DNA of 64,000 bases from Candidatus Gastranaerophilales bacterium (GTDB lineage Bacteria > Cyanobacteriota > Vampirovibrionia > Gastranaerophilales > Gastranaerophilaceae). The notes beneath the pieces are model-generated. The model ran no database searches. It worked only from the letters and a program-made list of their open reading frames with translations, and had not been told where the DNA came from. Each line of letters opens with the position of its first letter. The first letter of the stretch is position 1. Positions 54,537 through 63,825 of the stretch are shown in pieces. A program made the translations under genes and the position numbers. Location of the stretch: positions 1-64,000 of the forward strand of contig CALVAO010000007.1 in the NCBI GenBank assembly GCA_944325515.1. The letters are read 5' to 3'.

Positions 54537-55571
54537 ATGAAACACCTGGCGGAGTATAAAGAAGAAATTCATTCATGTTCAAAATGCGGATTGTGTCAGT
54601 CTGTATGCCCGATTTATAAAATTACCGGAAATGATTGTACGGTTTCCCGCGGAATGTTTATAATGCTAAGGGGTTTAATAAACGGTGAATTAAAAATGAC
54701 AGGCAGGTTAAACCGGTATTTGGACTTGTGTTTAAAGTGCGGTGCCTGCTCCAAGTTCTGTCCGAGTGACATTAATGTCGTCGATATTATAGCTTCAGCA
54801 AAAGCTGAATATTTTAAATCACATATTTTTGAAAAATTTATTTCTATCCTTCAAAAATATATATTTTTTGGCTGCGGTGTCAGTTTCTTACGGCTTTTTT
54901 CCCATAATATCGTAAGTAAAAAATATGATAAAAAAGTTGTATATTTTGGCGGCTGTTCCGGAAAAATAAAAGGAAACAGGGCTGTTGTAAAGCTTCTTAA
55001 TTCCTGTAACATTGAAGTTATTACGCCGGATTTTAAATGCTGCGGAATACCGTTTTATGTTAGAGGAGATAAAGAAAATTTTGAAGAATACAAAAACAAC
55101 TGCCTTAATCTTATTGCACAAACCGGAGTAAAAGATATAGTTACTACTTGTGCAAGCTGTGAAAAAACTCTCAAAGGTTTTTCTTCAGATATAAAAGTAA
55201 AAAATATTTTTGAATACATAAGAGAAAATAATTTGAAATTAAAACTCAAAAAGAACAAAAAAGTAACTTTTCATAAACCTTGCAATATAGATAACTATGA
55301 TGATATAAAATGGATTCTTGATAATACCGAAAATCTTGAATATGTAGAGATGGCAAATTTTGATGAATGCTGCGGACTAAACGGAATTTCTAAAATCAAT
55401 GAATACAAAATTATGTCAAAAATTTTTAAAGCTAAATATGATAATATTATTAATTCCGGTGCTAAAACGGTTCTAACATCCTGTATCGGATGCGAAACTG
55501 CCCTAAAGTTATATTCTTTTGGCAGATACACTGTTGAGGATTTTACGGAATTTTTAGTTAAAAATATATAA
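54537..55571 (+). CDS. GlcF-like Fe-S oxidoreductase
   Basis: 344 aa. Two [4Fe-4S] motifs CSKCGLCQSVCPIY and CLKCGACSKFCPSD (residues ~15-80), then two CCG domains (YFGGCSGKIKG...FKCCGIPF and FHKPCNID...DECCGLNG). Matches the iron-sulfur subunit of glycolate/lactate oxidases and related heterodisulfide reductase-like proteins. No flavin subunit (GlcD) is adjacent, so the partner and donor are unknown. Confidence 0.85.
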   Translation: MKHLAEYKEEIHSCSKCGLCQSVCPIYKITGNDCTVSRGMFIMLRGLINGELKMTGRLNRYLDLCLKCGACSKFCPSDINVVDIIASAKAEYFKSHIFEKFISILQKYIFFGCGVSFLRLFSHNIVSKKYDKKVVYFGGCSGKIKGNRAVVKLLNSCNIEVITPDFKCCGIPFYVRGDKENFEEYKNNCLNLIAQTGVKDIVTTCASCEKTLKGFSSDIKVKNIFEYIRENNLKLKLKKNKKVTFHKPCNIDNYDDIKWILDNTENLEYVEMANFDECCGLNGISKINEYKIMSKIFKAKYDNIINSGAKTVLTSCIGCETALKLYSFGRYTVEDFTEFLVKNI

Positions 55572-55625
55572 GCCATTAATTAAAACGTTGATTTAAAATG
55601 AATTTACCAACATAATCCGATACAT

Positions 55626-58229
55626 TTAAATGCTGAATCTTAAACCAAATTGCAGTGCAATACCATTACGTCCGCCGTTTCTTATCATTGCTTCAAGGAA
55701 TCCTGTCAATCTATCTCCCCAGCGCTTTTGTACACCGACTCCGTATTGAACAAACGGTTTTATTGATAATTGAGGCAGATAAACATCATTTGCTTGAAAA
55801 TTTGATTTATCTATTATATTCCATACCATTGAAACGCATAGATAAGGCTGAAGATATTCTCTGAAATTTCCGATTATTTTTATTTGTGGTTCAATGTGTA
55901 TTGCATGAATAGGGTCTGCATCTATGTGCAAGTCGCTGCTGGTTGTATAGTTAAAAGTATTAATAAAACTGTAAGACATTAATAAACTTGGCTGCAATAT
56001 TAGCCTGTTATGCAATAATGCCCAGTTATATCCTGTTTTTTCGGCAATACCCGTATTAAACATAACAAAATTATCTCTGCCGTATTTAGAAGAAGCTTCT
56101 GCAGAATTGGCACCGGCATTAGCAGTCCAGGCTGAGAAAAAATTTCCTCTATAAAATACTGCATCAACTCCCAGTAAACCTCCGTTATTATAAATGCTGT
56201 TACCATCAAAAGTTTGGTGTGAACCGTTATAGGAAAGATAAGCACCATAAAGCATATACCAGTTTTTCTTAAGCTTAGTAAGTTCACTTTCTCCGCCCAA
56301 TATACAACCGTATGAAACATTAGAAACCTGTGGTCCGTTTTTGAGAGGAACATTTTCAAAAGTTGTATATGGCTTAAACCATATGCCTTTTCGTTCTTCC
56401 GGCATTAATACTGGTGAAAAGGCGAACTTATTTGATGCGTCAGCCATTTTGTTTTTTGTATTATAACCGGTTGTAATATCCGGTGGTGTTATCATAACCA
56501 TATCCAGATTAGAAAAAATATTTTTATAGGTATCAAGCTGAACCAGATAACCTGCAAGCTGAGATGCAACTGCAGGTATATAAACTGATGGATTAAAACC
56601 GCTTCTTGTAAAATTGATATTCCCGTCAGATGAAGTATAACTGGAATAATAATTATATAAAGGTGTTTCAATAGTTTCCGGAGTGTAGCTTACATAGTCT
56701 TTGAGAACAGAATTCGCAAACGGGATAGATATATTTTCATTTTTTGGAGTTCCTTCTATTAGTAGTTTTTCTAGATGCAGATTTCCACTACCGCTTACAG
56801 AAGATGCATTTATCCTATCCATTGTATTTGTATTAAGATTTAAATCTGCAAATATATTACCGGTTCCGGATAAAGATAAATTACCAAAGTTTATATTATC
56901 AATTTCTCTATTCTGCATATTGAAATTTATGCCATTACTAAAATTTGTATTTGCAGCATTAAAATAGTCCGCTCCGGCTAATAAATTTAAGGTCCCTGCA
57001 TTAAAATTAAAATCACCGTTGTAATTATTGTTTTTTCCTCCTAAATTTAAAATCCCGCTGTCATTTTTATTAATAGTTCCAATACCCGCAATTCCGCTTA
57101 AAATATTATTAGTTCCGGTGGAATTGAAATTTATTGTGGAATTTTCTGAACTGTTATAAATATCGTTTAATTCTCCGGTTCTGTTAGTATTATTTCTAAA
57201 ACTGGTTCCTTCCAAATTTAAGGTTCCTGCATTATAGACTGCACCGCCGTGACCGACCTGTGCTTCCTGTGAAATATAATTATCTTCTAATATAGAATTC
57301 TTGATTGTTGCATTTGCGCCGTCTGCATTAAAGATTGCTCCGCCTGCGCCGGTAAACATCGCATCAATATGATTACCTTTCAATGTGCTGTTTGTGATAT
57401 TCAGAGTATTGGAATTGTAGACAGCACCTCCAAAAACAAAAGAATTTGAACTTCCTTCCGCATAATTATCATTTATCATTGTATTGTTAAACGATAGTGT
57501 TCCTGTATTATATGCTGCACCGCCGTAGCCGAAAATTCCGTCAGAGCCGTATATGTAATTGTGGTTAAGTGTGCTGTTATTTATCTGTGTATTTCCTGAA
57601 TTGTATAAAGCCCCGCCGTTCGAAATTACTTCTCCGTAAGTAAAGTTATTTTCAAGCAGCGAGTTGTTAATAGTTAAATCCGCTGTTGTATCATAACCAT
57701 TTGCAATGGCACCGCCGCTTGAAGAAGCACCATAAGCATAGTTGCTGCTAAAAGTACTGTTATCTATCGTAATACTGCCGCTATTGCGATTATACAAAGC
57801 GCCGCCGACACCGAAGTTATACCCTTCAGAGTTTACAAAATTCCGTGAAAAGTCTGAACCTTGAATAAAGGCATCACCACCGTTATTGAATATGGCACCT
57901 GCATATTTGGAATAATTGTAAAGCTGTCCCTGGCAGTTTATCATTCCAAGCTGGCGAAATTGGCTGCTATTATTCCGGTTAAGTACAAAGCCTCCGAATA
58001 AATTATCTCCATTTATAAAATAACTCTTACCGTCAAAAGTCAAGTTTAGATTTTGAAAATAATTCCCGATAGATGATGATGCATCTAAGTTTCTGGTAAA
58101 TATTAGTGTATCTCCATTTGACGGAGTTGAATTTATCAATTCTTCAAACGTTTGGATATCTATATCTTGTGCAAATACAATATCTCCAGTAAAGAATAAG
58201 ATAAACAGGCAAAGTATCTTTTTTAACAT
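55626..58229 (-). CDS. Autotransporter (type Va) with beta-helical passenger
   Basis: 867 aa. Signal peptide ILCLFILFFTGDIVFA. Passenger ~residues 20-560 with polymorphic right-handed beta-helix repeats of the form GGAxYNxGxLxxxNS (about ten copies, each ending in Asn-rich turns), like chlamydial Pmp or outer-membrane repeat proteins. The autotransporter beta-domain covers the last ~280 residues (MPEERKGIWFKPYTTFE, then a 12-strand barrel ending GIALQFGLRFSI). No ribosome site; TAAAAT lies 7 nt before the ATG. Surface-exposed adhesin-like protein. Confidence 0.85.
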   Translation of the reverse strand: MLKKILCLFILFFTGDIVFAQDIDIQTFEELINSTPSNGDTLIFTRNLDASSSIGNYFQNLNLTFDGKSYFINGDNLFGGFVLNRNNSSQFRQLGMINCQGQLYNYSKYAGAIFNNGGDAFIQGSDFSRNFVNSEGYNFGVGGALYNRNSGSITIDNSTFSSNYAYGASSSGGAIANGYDTTADLTINNSLLENNFTYGEVISNGGALYNSGNTQINNSTLNHNYIYGSDGIFGYGGAAYNTGTLSFNNTMINDNYAEGSSNSFVFGGAVYNSNTLNITNSTLKGNHIDAMFTGAGGAIFNADGANATIKNSILEDNYISQEAQVGHGGAVYNAGTLNLEGTSFRNNTNRTGELNDIYNSSENSTINFNSTGTNNILSGIAGIGTINKNDSGILNLGGKNNNYNGDFNFNAGTLNLLAGADYFNAANTNFSNGINFNMQNREIDNINFGNLSLSGTGNIFADLNLNTNTMDRINASSVSGSGNLHLEKLLIEGTPKNENISIPFANSVLKDYVSYTPETIETPLYNYYSSYTSSDGNINFTRSGFNPSVYIPAVASQLAGYLVQLDTYKNIFSNLDMVMITPPDITTGYNTKNKMADASNKFAFSPVLMPEERKGIWFKPYTTFENVPLKNGPQVSNVSYGCILGGESELTKLKKNWYMLYGAYLSYNGSHQTFDGNSIYNNGGLLGVDAVFYRGNFFSAWTANAGANSAEASSKYGRDNFVMFNTGIAEKTGYNWALLHNRLILQPSLLMSYSFINTFNYTTSSDLHIDADPIHAIHIEPQIKIIGNFREYLQPYLCVSMVWNIIDKSNFQANDVYLPQLSIKPFVQYGVGVQKRWGDRLTGFLEAMIRNGGRNGIALQFGLRFSI

Positions 58230-58300
58230 AAAATTTATTTTATGATTTTAATATTTAGTTAAAATTAGACAACTTTGCGATTTCTATTTATCCAGTTAGG

Positions 58301-60874
58301 CTATTTTGTTACTTCTGATTGAATAAAGTTTTTATTAAAATACTTATTAGCTACACGTATAATGTCTGATGCGGTTACTTCATCAATCATTTTAGTGTAA
58401 TCATTTAAGAAGTCATAACCGAATCCATATGCTTCAAAAACCCCTATATTGGAGGCTTTTTCTGAATTTGTTTCAAGAGCTATAATGAACCCTCCCTTTA
58501 ACCGGTCTTTTGCGTCTTGAAGCTCGCTGTCAGAAACAAACTCCATTTTTAAGCGGTTAATTTCATGCAGCATTTTATCTCTAGAGTACTCAAGAGTATC
58601 GGGATTTGTTCCTATATAAGACATAAATATTCCGCCCAGCATCATTGGAGAATAGCTTGAACCAAGCTGATAAGCAAGACCATCCTGTTCACGGAGGTTG
58701 GTGAATAATCTTGAACTCATTCCAGAACCTAAAATAGTGTTAATAACTTTTAATGTCACAAAGTCTTTTTTATCCTGTACTCCTGCAGTCTGCCAGCCCA
58801 TAAACAACCATGCTGTTTGTAAATCCTTAATGCTTTTTTTGATTGTTTTTGGAGCTGTTAATTTTGTTACAGAGTATTTTGAAAAATCTGCAGACGGGAC
58901 TTTTTTATCTTGTATTATAGAACCAAAAGCTGATATCATTTTTTCTGAGTCTACATTACCGTTTATGGAAACAATAATGTTTTTTCCGTCTAATATCTTG
59001 TTGTAATATTTGATGACATCCTCTCTTTGAACTGATGGAAGTGTTTTTTCTAGAATTGTATTTGAGTGTGAATAGACACTATTTTCAAAAATATGGGTCT
59101 TAAAGTTTTCCAGTGCAATATTCATTGGCACATCTCTGTGCTGCTTAATTTTTAACAATATTTCTGAACGCTTCTTTTCAAGTTCATAATCATCAAAAGA
59201 TGCATTGTTAATGATTTCATCTAAAATATCCAGTGTTTTGTCTATTTGTGCTGTTGTTGTTTGAACATTTATGATAAAAAAGTCATCTCCACAGGCAGGT
59301 GCTATTTCAATGCCATTCTCATCAAGAATTTGTGCAAGTTCCTGGGCTGAATACTTTTTAGTACCTTTCAGCATTGTAGCGGCAGTAAGTGTGCCTTCCC
59401 CTGGGATTTCCTCTAAAAACTCTCCGCCTTTAGCAATGATTGTTATTGCGATAATATCATTATTTTTATTTTCATTAATTAATAATGTTGTTCCGTTATC
59501 TATGCAGTATTTAACAGTTCCGTTGTGCTCCGATATTTTTTGTGCTGTATGTTTTATTTCTGCTTTTGTCTCAAGGTTTTCCATTGATTTGGGAAGCACT
59601 ATTGATACAGCACTTTTATTAACACCAAGAAATTTTTGTGCAGCAGATTTAACCTCTTCTGCTGTAACTTTTTTTATTCCTTCAATATAGTTATCATAAA
59701 GTTCTGAAGTATTTGTAAGAGCCATTATGTAGCCTAGTTCTGATGCAATATTGGATGTTGATTCTCTTGAATAGTATGTATCTTGAACTATCATATTTTT
59801 TGCACGTTCCAGTTCTTCATCAGTGATTCCGTATTTTTGTATATATGCAATTTCTTCATAAATTGCTTTTTCCAGTTTATCTGCATTTGACGGAGTAAAA
59901 TTTGCTGTTATATAAAAAATACCATCATCTCTGTAGCTTCCGTTAGCGGCGGCTATAGAATATGCTAGTCCTTTTTGTTCTTTAATATTTCTGTATAATT
60001 TAGAAGATTTGCCTCCGCCGAGAACCTGTGAAAGTACATCTAAAGCGTAAGTATTGTTATCAGATATTTTTGTTCCGCGAAAACCTATCATCATATAGCC
60101 GGATTGTGTATCCTGCATATATTCAATCTTTTTCTTCTGTATTTGAAGCGGATGTTCTTGTTTGAAGCGTTTTTTGACAGGTTTTTTATATTCTTGATTG
60201 AAACATTGTTGAATTTTGTCGATAGCTTTTTCTGTATTAACATCACCGATTACAAGGGTTACCATGTTTGAAGGTGTATAATAATGATTAAAGTAATCCA
60301 GTATTTCTTCCCTCCTTATTGTACCAATTATATCAGTGGTACCTATGACCTTTCTTTTGTAAGGGTGTGTTGTGTACATCATATTATTTAAATTGTCATA
60401 CACCTTTTTTGAAGGTGTATTGCCATCTTTGGCAATTTCTTCCAGTACAACTTTTCTTTCTTTTTCAAGTTCTGCTCTTGGAATCTGCGGATGAAGCAGC
60501 ATATCAGAATGCAGTTCCATTGCAGTATCAAAATATTCTGAAGGAATAGTTATATAGTAATGAGTAAAATCTTTACTTGTTGCCGCATTTATAACAGCGC
60601 CTTTGGACTCCAGAATTTTATCAAACTCTCCTGCCGGATGCGCCTTTGTTCCCTTAAAAAACAGGTGCTCTAAGAAGTGTGCAACACCGTTATTTGTATC
60701 AGTTTCATTAATTGAACCGGTTTTAATCCAGGTATCAATTGTTACTATCGGATTATTTTTGATTTCGTACACAACAACAGTCTGACCGTTCGGCAGTTTT
60801 TGAACCGTATAATCACCTGCTTGAACAGCAGAAGTAAATATAAACATTACAAAAATAACTAATATTCTCTTCAT
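58301..60874 (-). CDS. Two-domain M16 zinc peptidase
   Basis: 857 aa from ATG 60874 (AGAGG upstream; the longer in-frame start at 60898 has none). Signal peptide ILVIFVMFIFTSAVQA. The first M16 unit has the inverted zinc motif HFLEH (residues 66-70) in NGVAHFLEHLFFKGTKAHPAGEF (cited by key parts), with the downstream Glu about 70 residues later. The second unit (from ~430) lacks HxxEH, as in pitrilysin/PqqL-like proteins, but keeps the GLAYQLGSSY element. Periplasmic peptide or signal-peptide degradation is likely. Confidence 0.9.
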   Translation of the reverse strand: MKRILVIFVMFIFTSAVQAGDYTVQKLPNGQTVVVYEIKNNPIVTIDTWIKTGSINETDTNNGVAHFLEHLFFKGTKAHPAGEFDKILESKGAVINAATSKDFTHYYITIPSEYFDTAMELHSDMLLHPQIPRAELEKERKVVLEEIAKDGNTPSKKVYDNLNNMMYTTHPYKRKVIGTTDIIGTIRREEILDYFNHYYTPSNMVTLVIGDVNTEKAIDKIQQCFNQEYKKPVKKRFKQEHPLQIQKKKIEYMQDTQSGYMMIGFRGTKISDNNTYALDVLSQVLGGGKSSKLYRNIKEQKGLAYSIAAANGSYRDDGIFYITANFTPSNADKLEKAIYEEIAYIQKYGITDEELERAKNMIVQDTYYSRESTSNIASELGYIMALTNTSELYDNYIEGIKKVTAEEVKSAAQKFLGVNKSAVSIVLPKSMENLETKAEIKHTAQKISEHNGTVKYCIDNGTTLLINENKNNDIIAITIIAKGGEFLEEIPGEGTLTAATMLKGTKKYSAQELAQILDENGIEIAPACGDDFFIINVQTTTAQIDKTLDILDEIINNASFDDYELEKKRSEILLKIKQHRDVPMNIALENFKTHIFENSVYSHSNTILEKTLPSVQREDVIKYYNKILDGKNIIVSINGNVDSEKMISAFGSIIQDKKVPSADFSKYSVTKLTAPKTIKKSIKDLQTAWLFMGWQTAGVQDKKDFVTLKVINTILGSGMSSRLFTNLREQDGLAYQLGSSYSPMMLGGIFMSYIGTNPDTLEYSRDKMLHEINRLKMEFVSDSELQDAKDRLKGGFIIALETNSEKASNIGVFEAYGFGYDFLNDYTKMIDEVTASDIIRVANKYFNKNFIQSEVTK

Positions 60875-61110
60875 AAATAAACCTCTTATGTTCCCCATAG
60901 AAATATCATAATATATTCTTTTAATAATTTCTACTGCCGGATAAGATTTTATTTAAATATCTGTTTAATACACGCTTACAACGCAAGAAGACGGACGCAA
61001 ATAGATTATTATTTTGTTCCAACTTGCATCAATAGTTGAAACATTACAGGAAGTAATAAATAAAATAAAAATATCACAAATAATGTAAACATAGTTGCAT
61101 TTTTTTTATC

Positions 61111-61119
61111 TGGTATAAT
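61111..61119 (+). promoter_or_regulatory. Extended -10 promoter, predicted leaderless
   Basis: TGGTATAAT (TG-N-TATAAT), six nt before ATG 61126; no Shine-Dalgarno and no good -35 at 17 nt. Confidence 0.6.
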
Positions 61120-61125
61120 TATTGT

Positions 61126-62193
61126 ATGATAATAAAACTTACACAAGCACACATAATAGGCGCATTTATTTCCTACCTGCTGGGAGTTTTTATTGTACCA
61201 ATGGTAATTGAGTTCTCCCAAAAAGAAGGACTTGTTGATTTACCTAATGAAAGAAAGATTCATAAACTCCCTATATCCAGATTAGGAGGCGTGGCTATCT
61301 GGTCAAGTGCAATGCTTACATTTTTATTTCTTGTACTATTAAGCTACTATCCTTATGGCAGTTTGCTCTCCGGAATTCTGTTAGGCGGCTCTTTAATGTT
61401 TCTTCTCGGGCTTGTGGACGATATTTATAATCTTGATGCAAAATTTAAGCTTATTATACAACTGTCAATTGCTACAATTGTATATCTTTTAGGAGTGCAA
61501 ATTGATACTATCTTTAACCCGTTTGGCGGTGTAATTCACCTTGGCATCTTTTCATATCCGATTACACTCCTATGGATTGTTGGAATTTCAAATGCAGTTA
61601 ATTTCATTGACGGTGTGGACGGGCTTGCCGGTTCTGTTATTACGGTAAGTTCTATTACTCTTGCGCTGATTGCAGTTGCTGTTACACCGGCTCAACCGAT
61701 TACAGCTCTTATTGCTTTTATATTAGCCGGTTCTATGCTCGCATTTCTGACATTTAATTTTAACCCTGCAAAAATATTTATGGGTGATTCCGGAGCCTTA
61801 TTCTCCGGCTTCCTGCTTGCAACACTATCTGTAGCAGGAGTTATGAAAGGAGCTGCTCTCGCTGTCCTGCTGCCTTTCCTTGTACTTGCGGTTCCTATTA
61901 TGGATATTACATATTCAAGTTTAAGAAGAATAATGAAGGGTAAATCCCCTTTTGTTGCTGATGCAGAGCACATACATCATAAACTCTTAAAAGCCGGATT
62001 TTCTCAGAAAAAAACAGTTGCTATCTTAACATCGGTAGCTATTGTAGGCGGTGCGCTTGCAACATACTTTACGGGAACATTAAAGAACTACTTTATATAT
62101 ATTGCGGTTTTAATCTTAATTATGGTTGTACTTAGTTTGATAAGTGTTATGACAAAACCGCAGCCGATTGAACCGCATAAAGATGAAAATTAA
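61126..62193 (+). CDS. Undecaprenyl-phosphate sugar-1-phosphate transferase (WecA/TagO/MraY family)
   Basis: 355 aa with about ten membrane helices. NERKIHKLPISRLGG, GLVDDIYNLDAKFK (DDxxD-like), NAVNFIDGVDGLAG, FMGDSGALFSGF and the HIHH motif (AEHIHHKLLKAGFS) identify the WecA/TagO branch, which moves GlcNAc-1-phosphate or similar onto undecaprenyl phosphate to start a surface glycan. It could feed the flippase/GT2 cassette at 7-10 kb. Confidence 0.9.
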   Translation: MIIKLTQAHIIGAFISYLLGVFIVPMVIEFSQKEGLVDLPNERKIHKLPISRLGGVAIWSSAMLTFLFLVLLSYYPYGSLLSGILLGGSLMFLLGLVDDIYNLDAKFKLIIQLSIATIVYLLGVQIDTIFNPFGGVIHLGIFSYPITLLWIVGISNAVNFIDGVDGLAGSVITVSSITLALIAVAVTPAQPITALIAFILAGSMLAFLTFNFNPAKIFMGDSGALFSGFLLATLSVAGVMKGAALAVLLPFLVLAVPIMDITYSSLRRIMKGKSPFVADAEHIHHKLLKAGFSQKKTVAILTSVAIVGGALATYFTGTLKNYFIYIAVLILIMVVLSLISVMTKPQPIEPHKDEN

Positions 62194-62230
62194 ATAAGTG
62201 TGGCGGTACATTCTGTACCGCCACACTTAT
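62194..62230. terminator. Perfect 17-bp hairpin between converging genes
   Basis: ATAAGTGTGGCGGTACA-TTC-TGTACCGCCACACTTAT immediately after the wecA-like stop; no T-tract, but placed to end transcripts from both sides. Confidence 0.7.
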
Positions 62231-62253
62231 ACTATCACCCTTCTCTTTCAACC

Positions 62254-62811
62254 TTATGAATTCTCTTCATCATCAAGATATTTGTAATCCATCATACTGC
62301 CTTCGTATTCGGGCAAATCATCGCTATAGAATAATGACATATTATTAACTATTCTGTTTCTGTCCTCAATTTTCTGTTTTTCAATTTCGGAATTAACTCC
62401 ATAAGCGTTAATCTCTTGATTGGTAACTTTACCATCTTTATTTGTATCAATGTCATCAAAATGTGACAGCACTGTTTCCTGTAAAGATGTACTCATTCCG
62501 GATGATGCTCCCAATGACATAATCTGTTCTCTTGTCAAACCTTGGGTTGCCATATTATTCATCAGTCTTTGAATTTCATCTGCAGAAATCTTACCGTCTG
62601 CATTAGAGTCAATACTATTAAAATTATTCGTCAGATATGACGCGAATGTTGTTCCATAAGCCGTATTTGTTATATTTGTATTTGTAAGCGCAGAGCTTAG
62701 ATTTTCCAGTGTTAATCCGTCTTCGTATTGACTTGATAATAGTGTAAATGAATTTGTTAATCCGGCATTAATTCCACTGAAAAGAGAAGAGCCGTCGAGT
62801 CTTTTGCCCAT
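62254..62811 (-). CDS. EF-hand calcium-binding protein
   Basis: 185 aa, ribosome site AAGGAG. Two canonical EF-hand loops: DSNADGKISADE (residues ~69-80) and DTNKDGKVTNQE (~118-129), both with Asp at 1/3/5, Gly at 6 and Glu at 12. No signal peptide; the N-terminus is Ser/Thr/Leu-rich. Ca2+ binding is a fair inference; the downstream role is unknown. Confidence 0.8.
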   Translation of the reverse strand: MGKRLDGSSLFSGINAGLTNSFTLLSSQYEDGLTLENLSSALTNTNITNTAYGTTFASYLTNNFNSIDSNADGKISADEIQRLMNNMATQGLTREQIMSLGASSGMSTSLQETVLSHFDDIDTNKDGKVTNQEINAYGVNSEIEKQKIEDRNRIVNNMSLFYSDDLPEYEGSMMDYKYLDDEENS

Positions 62812-62961
62812 AACTGTCTCCTTATGTTATAGTTGTACATCATTAGTTTAAGGTTTTTTTCTAAAAAGTCAATCATACATTAATATGGAAATTTTTATAA
62901 CTAAAGTTTGATTTTTTTTATCAATATTTTTATGATATAATGTTGACAAGGAAATAATAAA

Positions 62962-63567
62962 ATGTTCAAACGTAAATGTAAGATAACTTTTATAACACAC
63001 GGGGCAACTGTTCATACACTGGACGGAATTATATGCGATACTGAAAAATACCCTAAATTAAACGAATTTGGGGAAGAAGAAATGGAAAAAGTCTGTGAAT
63101 ACCTCACAAACAGAGCTGTTGCATATGAGACTATTTATACAAGTGCTTCTGCAAGATGCACACAGTCAGCCCAGATTATTGCAAAACTTTTTAAGAAAAA
63201 TATAACTACTATTGATTTGCCGGCAAGAAATCACGGCGAATGGAGCGGACGCTCATACTCTGATTTATTTGATGAATACGGTCCGGAAGTTATTATGCAA
63301 AAGCCTAAAGGCGGAGAATCTCTGGAAGATTTTAATAAAAGAGTTTCTGATGTGATTGATAAACTGGTTGAAGAAAACAGGGGCAACCGTATTATTGTTG
63401 TTACAACTCCGGATGTAGTACAGTCTGCTATTGCCAAAACTCTGGAACTTACTCCGGTTAACCAGTTCAAAAACCTCATTAAAACCGGAACATTAACACA
63501 AATAAGCTACTTTGAAGGCGACTGGTCAAGTATTATATACTCCGACCATATGCCCTCGGTATCATAA
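62962..63567 (+). CDS. Histidine phosphatase-fold protein with altered active site
   Basis: 201 aa, ribosome site AAGGAAAT. Overall phosphoglycerate mutase/SixA-like fold: FITHGATVHTLDGI at the start (usual RHGxT; here THGAT), SASARCTQSAQIIA (Arg retained), LPARNHGEWSGRSYSDL (GEWEG-like Glu retained). The second catalytic His block, normally VxHGG, reads VVTTPDVV. It therefore keeps the phospho-acceptor His but lacks the flanking Arg and the second His. A pseudo-enzyme, ligand-binding or scaffold role is possible. Confidence 0.75.
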   Translation: MFKRKCKITFITHGATVHTLDGIICDTEKYPKLNEFGEEEMEKVCEYLTNRAVAYETIYTSASARCTQSAQIIAKLFKKNITTIDLPARNHGEWSGRSYSDLFDEYGPEVIMQKPKGGESLEDFNKRVSDVIDKLVEENRGNRIIVVTTPDVVQSAIAKTLELTPVNQFKNLIKTGTLTQISYFEGDWSSIIYSDHMPSVS

Positions 63568-63571
63568 ATAA

Positions 63572-63643
63572 AGCGGTATCGTCTAGTGGTTAGGACGGGA
63601 GATTCTCATTCTCCAAACAGGGGTTCAATTCCCCTTACCGCCG
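63572..63643 (+). tRNA. tRNA-Glu (anticodon CTC)
   Basis: Cloverleaf by eye: acceptor AGCGGTA/TACCGCC (pairs 2-7; position 1-72 would be A-C), TC linker, D-arm GTCTAGTGGTTAGGAC, anticodon stem GGAGA/TCTCC around loop TTCTCAT (anticodon CTC), T-stem AGGGG/CCCCT around TTCAATT. No encoded CCA. The 3' end is duplicated 125 bp downstream. Confidence 0.88.
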
Positions 63644-63771
63644 TTAGTTTTTTTGCTTAATTGAAACCAGAGAATTGAACCCGGATTTGACTCCAGTCAA
63701 ATGGGGTTCGCCCCTCTCAGAAAACGTGACATTTAGTCACCTTTTCTTCGGCAGAGTCCTTACCGCCGTTA
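63633..63771. repeat. 14-bp direct repeat of the tRNA-Glu 3' end (att-like)
   Basis: CCTTACCGCCGTTA occurs at 63633-63646 (last bases of the tRNA and beyond) and at 63758-63771. The ~111 bp between carry hairpins TTTGACT-CC-AGTCAAA and GTGAC-ATTTA-GTCAC. This is the layout left by integration at a tRNA 3' end, although the enclosed DNA is far too short to be an element itself. Confidence 0.65.
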
Positions 63772-63800
63772 CTTTTTCTTTACTAAAAAGAAAAAGTAAC
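63768..63800. terminator. 14-bp-arm hairpin, likely terminator between tRNA and fliE
   Basis: GTTACTTTTTCTTT (63768-63781) pairs with AAAGAAAAAGTAAC (63787-63800). It could end both the tRNA transcript and the flagellar transcript coming from the right. Confidence 0.6.
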
Positions 63801-63825
63801 CAAAAAGATAAGAACACATACCCCT

